Shown in pieces: positions 59,381 through 64,000 of a DNA stretch of 64,000 nt; the first letter of the stretch is position 1; every line of letters starts with the position of its first letter. The stretch spans positions 2,232,001-2,296,000 of the forward strand of contig NZ_CVUA01000001.1 of NCBI RefSeq assembly GCF_001282785.1, written 5' to 3'. The notes beneath the pieces were generated by a model, which did no database searches, was not told the DNA's origin, and was given only the letters and a program-made list of their open reading frames with translations. Position numbers and translations under genes: made by a program. This DNA is from Halolamina sediminis. Its GTDB lineage: Archaea > Halobacteriota > Halobacteria > Halobacteriales > Haloferacaceae.

Positions 59381-60579
59381 GCCGTCGTCGGGAGCCGTTC
59401 CGCGACGCGCTGGATCAGCCCCGCGTTCCGCATCAGCACCGTCCCGAGCACGCTCGTCAGCAGGACGTAGCCGACGGTGAAGGCGGGGATCGTCTCGCGG
59501 AGGGCGGGCGTGGTTCCCGCGGTCAGGAGGAACGCGGCGATCACCAGCGAGAACTCCCCGCGGGGCACCAGCGCGGCGCCCATCCTCGACGCTCCCTCGA
59601 CCGAGAGCCCCCAGCTCCGCCCGGCGGCGTAGCCGCTGAGGATCTGTCCGGCGACAGTGACCACCGCCGCGGCGACCACGAGCCCGGCGACCGAGACCAC
59701 CACCCGCGGGTCGGTACCGAGCCCGACGACGAAGAAAAAGACCGCCGCGAACAGGTCCCGGCTGGGCGCGAGCAGGTCCTGGATCCGGGCGGCGTGGGAG
59801 GTCTGTCCGAACGCCGCGCCGACGAGAAAGGCGACGATCGCGTCGCTGACGCCCGCCGCCAGCCCGAAGCCGGAGACGAGCGCCGTCGCGCCGAGGACGG
59901 CGAGCAGGAACAGCTCGCCCGAGCGCACGTCGAACGCACGGTCGACCCACTCGCTCCCGTAGTACGCCAGCAGGGTGAGCGCGACCAGCACGACCGCCGC
60001 CTGTCCGAGCGTTCGGCCGAGGGAGGCCACGTCGGCACCGCCGAGCAGCACCGCCGAGAGCACCGCGAACGCCGCCGCTGTGAGCACGTCCTCGACGACG
60101 ATCACGCCGAGGATCGCCTCGCTCTCGGGGTCAGCGATCCACTCCAAGTCGATCAGCGACTTCGCGATGATCACCGTCGAGGAGTTGAACGTGATCAGGC
60201 CGACGAACAGCGACTCGACGAGCGAGAAGCCGACGGCGAGGCCGACGACGATCCCCAGCGGGAAGCTGACCGCCACGTCGACGGCGCCGGCACGGAGGAA
60301 CTGCGAGCGCTTGCGGATCAGCGACGCGAGGCTGAGTTCGAGGCCGACGAAAAACAGCAGCAGGACGACGCCGAGATCCGCGAGCAGGCGGACGATCTCC
60401 GTAGACTCGACGACGGTAAGCGAAACGCCGGCCACGGACGGCGCGTAGGGACCGAGCAGGACGCCGACGAGGATGTACGCCGGGATCACCGACTGACCCA
60501 GCCGGAGCGCGAGCAACCCCCCCAGCGCCAGCGCGGTCAGGAAGATCCCCGCGGTGAGAACGAGGTTCGCCTCGACCAT
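59371..60579 (-). CDS. CPA2-family cation:proton antiporter
   Basis: 402 residues, about 12 to 13 helices; ATG at 60579 leads to MVEANLVLTAGIFLTAL. Conserved family features include AYILVGVLLGPYAPS, LLFFVGLELSLASL, FNSSTVIIAKSL and MGAALVPRGEFSLVIA. Bacterial KhtU/KefB-type relatives exchange K+ or Na+ for H+. The TrkA-C subunit overlaps at the 3' end. Confidence 0.85.
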   Translation of the reverse strand: MVEANLVLTAGIFLTALALGGLLALRLGQSVIPAYILVGVLLGPYAPSVAGVSLTVVESTEIVRLLADLGVVLLLFFVGLELSLASLIRKRSQFLRAGAVDVAVSFPLGIVVGLAVGFSLVESLFVGLITFNSSTVIIAKSLIDLEWIADPESEAILGVIVVEDVLTAAAFAVLSAVLLGGADVASLGRTLGQAAVVLVALTLLAYYGSEWVDRAFDVRSGELFLLAVLGATALVSGFGLAAGVSDAIVAFLVGAAFGQTSHAARIQDLLAPSRDLFAAVFFFVVGLGTDPRVVVSVAGLVVAAAVVTVAGQILSGYAAGRSWGLSVEGASRMGAALVPRGEFSLVIAAFLLTAGTTPALRETIPAFTVGYVLLTSVLGTVLMRNAGLIQRVAERLPTTAQS

Positions 60580-60657
60580 ACGCCGAGAGAACACGCGGGC
60601 GGAATGACTGTTGCGGTGCTGGCGGTCCCCGTACCGGACGACAGCCGGGGAGCGACG

Positions 60658-61062
60658 CTACGCCTCGTCCTCGAACTCCAGCGCGACCGAGTTGATGCAG
60701 AAGCGCTTCCCGGTCGGCTCGGGGCCGTCGCTGAACACGTGGCCGAGGTGGCCCTCACAGTTGGCACAGACGACTTCGGTCCGGGTCATCCCGTGGCGAC
60801 GGTCCTCGCGAGTCTCGACGGCGTCGTTCTCGGCGGCGTAGAAGCTGGGCCAACCACACCCGGCGTCGAACTTCGTCTCGGAGTCGAAGAGGATCTCCCC
60901 ACAGCCTCCACAGCGGTAGACGCCGTCGTCGTCGCGGTCGACGTGCTCGCCGCTGAAGCGGGCCTCGGTGCCGCGTTCGCGGAGGATCTCGTACTCCTCC
61001 TCGGTGAGCTCCTCGCGCCATTCGGCGTCGGACTTCTCGGGTTTCGGGTCGGACTCGCTCAT
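60658..61062 (-). CDS. msrB: Peptide-methionine (R)-S-oxide reductase
   Basis: 134 residues. It repairs Met-R-sulfoxide. Two CxxC zinc pairs (C51/C54 in RCGGCGE; C99/C102 in VCANCEG) and the catalytic Cys in RFCINSVAL (C122), with GCGWPSF and GHLGHVF, are all present. The N-terminal 20 residues are acidic. Position between the antiporter gene and the TIR element is likely incidental. Confidence 0.94.
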   Translation of the reverse strand: MSESDPKPEKSDAEWREELTEEEYEILRERGTEARFSGEHVDRDDDGVYRCGGCGEILFDSETKFDAGCGWPSFYAAENDAVETREDRRHGMTRTEVVCANCEGHLGHVFSDGPEPTGKRFCINSVALEFEDEA

Positions 61063-61143
61063 GGGTGGTGTTGGGGCCGTACGGGTCTAATGCTTCCGCC
61101 GATTTCGTGGGGAGCACTCGCTTGATGCGGTTACCGCGACGGC

Positions 61144-61532
61144 AACAGCAACTCGATCGTTGGCAACTGGGACAGCAACCACGACAGCGACAGCATCTCG
61201 ACGCGAGACCACTTGCGACCGCAGTGTGCCGGACACGAGGTCCGGCACAGTTCCGAGTCCCCACCCCTCCCCCCGCGCCGTCGACGAGAATCTTCGATTC
61301 TCGGCTGGCAACCGGAACGCGAAGCGTTCTGGTGACGGCGACAGGTCGCCGGCGCGAGGCGTCCACCGCGACCGCACCGCAGCCGGCAGTGGCGCGCGAC
61401 GTGAGCGCGACGGCGCGAACGAGCGCGCGAGGGACGAGTGAACGACCACCGGGAGTGAACGAGTCGGCTGGGGAGGAGCGAGGGCTGTGCGGGGCGGTGC
61501 GGTCGCAAGGTGCCAACGATCGAGATGCTGTT
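61144..61532. repeat. Copy B of the TIR element, inverted
   Basis: The 61063-61643 gap holds an element with inverted repeats at 61144-61165 and 61511-61532 (22 bp, one mismatch). Its right end matches the left end of copy A (512-898) over 30 or more bases (GGTGCCAACGATCGA and the preceding GC-rich block). A 9-bp hairpin (61226-61248) matches copy A's with two compensatory base pairs. Mini-palindromes near 61285-61325 resemble those at 23942. No transposase. Confidence 0.75.
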
Positions 61533-61643
61533 GCTGTTGCTGTTCGCGGTCGCTGTCCGGGGATCGCTGATCGAGGTGTTGTTCGCGGTCGCTGGTCAAC
61601 CAACCACCGCTGAAAGAACTCGATCGTCAGTTCCTCTCCCCGC

Positions 61644-62258
61644 TTACCGCTCGAAGCCGACCTCGCCGTCGGAAACAGTCTCGCCCTCCTGATCCCGGCG
61701 CATCGCGATCTCGAACCACGGACACAGCCGCAGTTGGCGGTACCACTCGGGGTTCTCGTACAGCAGGTCGTAATCCGCCCAGAGCAGCCCTTCGATCTCC
61801 TCCGTGTCCGGATCGAGCGAGGTGTCGGTCAGCGTCACCTGCAGCACGGCACAGACTTCCCACTCTAGCCCCTCGCGCTCGTAGCGGCGCTTGTACTCGA
61901 AGCGGTCGGTCACTTCGAGGTCGTCGTACTGGTCGGGCGTGACGCCGAGTTCCTCCTCCAGTCGCTGCTTCGTGGCCTCGATCTGGCTCTGTCCCTCGAC
62001 GGGGTGGGAGGCGACCGTCCCGTCCCAGTGGGTGTCCCAGAGGCGCTTGTTCGCGGCGCGCTGGGCGAGGAGGATCCGGCCGTCCTCGTCGAACACCAGC
62101 GCGGTGAACGCGCGGTGGCGCTCCCCCTCGCCAGTGTGGGCGTCGAGGCGGTTCACGAGTCCGGTCTGCCCGTCGTCGCCGTCGACGGCGACCACGTCCT
62201 GCGCTGCGTTGGGGTGGGGCTCGGTGCCACCGCCCGAGTCGGCGTTCTCAGTGCTCAT
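61644..62258 (-). CDS. idi: Isopentenyl-diphosphate isomerase (type 1, NUDIX-like), Cys replaced by Ala
   Basis: 204 residues from the ATG at 62258 (GTG six codons upstream is an alternative). NUDIX fold: HRAFTALVFDEDGRILLAQRA, KRLWDTHWDGTVASHP and REEL-like RLEEELGVTP. In characterised type 1 isomerases the Cys precedes GHP or SHP; here that position is Ala (A83). The later EWEVC with a Glu is kept. It would make dimethylallyl diphosphate for isoprenoid lipids, but activity is uncertain. Confidence 0.8.
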   Translation of the reverse strand: MSTENADSGGGTEPHPNAAQDVVAVDGDDGQTGLVNRLDAHTGEGERHRAFTALVFDEDGRILLAQRAANKRLWDTHWDGTVASHPVEGQSQIEATKQRLEEELGVTPDQYDDLEVTDRFEYKRRYEREGLEWEVCAVLQVTLTDTSLDPDTEEIEGLLWADYDLLYENPEWYRQLRLCPWFEIAMRRDQEGETVSDGEVGFER

Positions 62259-62312
62259 ACGGGGGTCATTGGCCACCGGGGGTAAGGTCGCTTCGATGCC
62301 GAACGAGCCCGA

Positions 62313-62996
62313 TCAGGCCTCGACGCCCAGCTCCTCCAGGAGCGTCAGTGCGGCCGCGTGGGAGGAGCCGGGGCCGCGAGCCGTCACGAGGTCGCCGTCG
62401 ACGGTGACGGAGGTGTCGGCGTCGAGTTCGGCATCCCAGTTCGCGCCGACGGTCTTGACCTCGTCCTCGACCCAGTAGGGGAGCTTCCGCCCATCGAACA
62501 GGTCGCGCTCGTCGACGATCCCCTCCTCCCACGCGTTCGGGAAGCCCGTCACGTCCCGGCCGGCGGCGAGGAACTCGCCGTCGCTGTCGCGGGTGAACGC
62601 GAGGATCCCGGCGGCGTGGCAGACGACTAGCGCCGTCCCGTCCTCGCCCTCGACGGCCGTCCGGAGCGCGGCGCGGGCGTGCTTGTCCTGATTGATGTCC
62701 CACACGGTGCCGTGGCCGCCGGGGAACACCACCGCGTCGTAGCCCGCCGGCTCGGCGTCGGCCACCGCGATCGGATCGTTGAGCCGCTCGTCAGTCTCGT
62801 GGATCTCGCGGAGGCGGTCGGCCTCCTCCTCGCCGATGTCCTCGGGATCGAGCGAGCGCTCGTCGACGACCGGCGGCTCGCCGGTCGGCGTCGCGACGGT
62901 CACGTCGACGCCGGCGTCGTTCAGTGTGGTGAGCGGATCGATACACTCCTCGGCCCAGTAGCCTTCCTCGCTGACGATGAATAACGCGTCGGTCAT
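62313..62996 (-). CDS. DJ-1/PfpI (Hsp31-like) family protein
   Basis: 227 residues. The catalytic Cys is in LVVCHAAGILAF (C126), with a nearby acidic EECID (about residue 18) and FPGGHGTVWD. Relatives act as chaperones, glyoxalases or deglycases. Longer than minimal DJ-1, with an insert around DERSLDPEDIGEEEADRLRE that caps the active site in Hsp31-like proteins. Confidence 0.85.
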   Translation of the reverse strand: MTDALFIVSEEGYWAEECIDPLTTLNDAGVDVTVATPTGEPPVVDERSLDPEDIGEEEADRLREIHETDERLNDPIAVADAEPAGYDAVVFPGGHGTVWDINQDKHARAALRTAVEGEDGTALVVCHAAGILAFTRDSDGEFLAAGRDVTGFPNAWEEGIVDERDLFDGRKLPYWVEDEVKTVGANWDAELDADTSVTVDGDLVTARGPGSSHAAALTLLEELGVEA

Positions 62997-63067
62997 GCAT
63001 CCGACAGTCGGGGACTGGGAGGGAAAAGCGCTCCCGCCGTGGCACGCGATCCGCCCGCCGGAGGGCT

Positions 63068-63484
63068 TTAGGTCCCGAGCCGCTCGTCGAGGATCAGCCG
63101 GGTAGTGCTCTCCTCGACCTCCTCCTGCTCGCGGGCCCGCGAGATGAGCTCGTTCACCGCCCGGGTATCGACGCAGTCGACGATCAGCACGATGTCGTCC
63201 TCGCCGGAGACCTGCCAGACGAAGTCCACCTCGTCCCACTCAGCCAGCCGCTTGCCCACCTCGTCGGTGTTCACGTCCATCGCGACCGAGATCTCGATCA
63301 TCGCCTTCACGTTCCCGGTCCGGGTGGTCACGGTGAACCGTTCGATCACGCCCTCCTCGACCATCCCCTCCACGCGGTTCCGGACGGTCCCCTCGCTCGT
63401 GCCGACCCGTTCGGCGATCTCGGTGTAGGGCGTCCGGGCGTCCCGCCGGAGGATGTTCAGGATCTCCCGATCGAGTTCGTCCAT
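63068..63484 (-). CDS. Lrp/AsnC-family transcriptional regulator
   Basis: 138 residues. N-terminal HTH (LDREILNILRRDARTPYTEIAERVGTSEGTVRNRVEGM) and a C-terminal RAM domain (MIEISVAMDVNTDEVGKRLAEW, WQVSGEDDIVLIVD). It is divergent from carA, an arrangement seen in several haloarchaea. A perfect 15-bp palindrome 32-46 nt before its ATG is a candidate self-operator. Probably controls nitrogen or arginine/pyrimidine genes. Confidence 0.88.
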   Translation of the reverse strand: MDELDREILNILRRDARTPYTEIAERVGTSEGTVRNRVEGMVEEGVIERFTVTTRTGNVKAMIEISVAMDVNTDEVGKRLAEWDEVDFVWQVSGEDDIVLIVDCVDTRAVNELISRAREQEEVEESTTRLILDERLGT

Positions 63485-63515
63485 ACAGTCCCCTGGGACG
63501 CCCCCGTCATACCGA

Positions 63516-63530
63516 TTACGAATTTCGTAA
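63516..63530. promoter_or_regulatory. 15-bp palindrome between lrp and carA
   Basis: TTACGAA-T-TTCGTAA is an exact 7-bp inverted repeat around one base, in the divergent promoter region and adjoining the expected TATA zones. Lrp-type regulators bind such short dyads. A weaker similar site overlaps the carA start (TACGTATCTCGTAA, 63568-63581). Confidence 0.55.
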
Positions 63531-63580
63531 GAATACTTCGAACGACACAGTTATAGGGCACGATGAGTACGTATCTCGTA

Positions 63581-64000
63581 ATGAGTGCGTACATCGCGCT
63601 GGCCGACGGTCGTGTCGTGGAGGGACGCTCGCGTGCCCCCGGCACGGGCCGGGGCGAGCTCGTCTTCACGACGGCCTACACCGGCTACGAGGAGAGCTTG
63701 ACCGACCCCTCCTACGCCGAGCAGGCGCTGACGTTCTCCTACCCGCTGATCGGGAACTACGGCGTCCGGGAGGAGCGCTTCGAGTCGGACTCGGTCCAGC
63801 CCCGAGTCGCCGTCGCGCGGGAGTTCACCGACGACGTGGCCGACTGGCTCACGGCCGAGGGGATCCCTGCGATCGACGCCGTCGATACCCGGGATCTCGT
63901 CACCTCGATCCGCGAGCAGGGAGCGATGCGCTGTGGCGTCGCCGCCGGCCCGGACGCGACGCCCGAGCAGGCCAAAGCACAGCTCGAGCAGTGCGTCGGG
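63581..64000 (+). CDS. carA: Carbamoyl-phosphate synthase small subunit, 5' part
   Basis: Partial: continues past the window end. An in-frame ATG 18 nt upstream (63563) is possible, but TATA-like GTTATAGG (63549-63556) gives leaderless spacing only to 63581. The N-terminal domain reads AYIALADGRVVEGRS, GELVFTTAYTGYEESLTDPSY and TFSYPLIGNYGVREERF, diagnostic for CarA. It hydrolyses glutamine to feed ammonia to CarB for arginine and pyrimidine synthesis. Confidence 0.93.
   Translation, partial: MSAYIALADGRVVEGRSRAPGTGRGELVFTTAYTGYEESLTDPSYAEQALTFSYPLIGNYGVREERFESDSVQPRVAVAREFTDDVADWLTAEGIPAIDAVDTRDLVTSIREQGAMRCGVAAGPDATPEQAKAQLEQCVG

Overview
The window is chromosomal DNA from an extreme halophile of the class Halobacteria. 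It has very high GC, with G or C at most third codon positions. The proteins are strongly acidic. Many genes carry a TATA-like box about 25-30 nt before the ATG, as expected for leaderless transcripts. The secreted proteins use Tat (twin-Arg) lipoprotein signals. The genus cannot be fixed from sequence alone; a Halorubrum/Halolamina-like member of Haloferacales is a guess.

Layout. 1-7.3 kb: 3' end of an ATP-dependent DNA ligase, an MBL-fold hydrolase, a wHTH regulator, a sugar-nucleotide epimerase lacking its active-site Lys, a Doc-type toxin module, an RNase H-fold exonuclease and a bactofilin. 7.3-14.3 kb: YchF-type GTPase with a coupled ParB-like protein, a rhomboid protease, MutY and a large RND/MMPL exporter. 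14.4-22 kb: a zinc-type ABC operon, a class III aminotransferase, an MgtC/DUF4010 membrane protein, an AI-2E-family permease and a PadR regulator. 22-30.4 kb: DUF1028 protein, zinc-ribbon protein, UspA, folD, a multi-PAS/GAF histidine kinase and glyA. folD and glyA, both one-carbon genes, flank the kinase. 30.5-37.9 kb is the most unusual stretch: a CHAT-family putative protease, a facing small membrane protein, a TbsP-like regulator, a YcaO protein with a cysteine-pair N-terminal domain, an amidohydrolase and a heliorhodopsin. 38-47.6 kb: a saccharopine-dehydrogenase-like reductase, a truncated ATP-grasp gene, a DUF4382 lipoprotein, a complete livHMGF operon with a convergent substrate-binding protein, and an acyl-CoA dehydrogenase. 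47.7-50.7 kb: a second metal ABC operon behind a perfect 20-bp dyad. 50.7-64 kb: glutaredoxin, PiT phosphate permease, a coiled-coil repeat membrane protein, malate:quinone oxidoreductase, K+ channel/TrkA protein, a CPA2 antiporter with its regulatory subunit, MsrB, Idi, a DJ-1/PfpI protein, Lrp and the start of carA.

Non-coding structure is rich. Two copies of a ~388-bp element (512-898 and, inverted, 61144-61532) have 22-23-bp terminal inverted repeats and an internal hairpin with compensatory base changes. A run of five to six near-loopless palindromes lies at 23864-24030. There is a 37-bp tandem repeat at 13827-13974 and a perfect 21-bp stem at 14346-14391. No rRNA, tRNA, CRISPR array or intact insertion sequence was recognised.

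How the genes work together: two paralogous metal importers probably divide zinc and another divalent metal. The Liv operon and acyl-CoA dehydrogenase fit branched-chain amino or organic acid use. The K+ channel/TrkA protein and the antiporter with its subunit fit ion homeostasis in brine.
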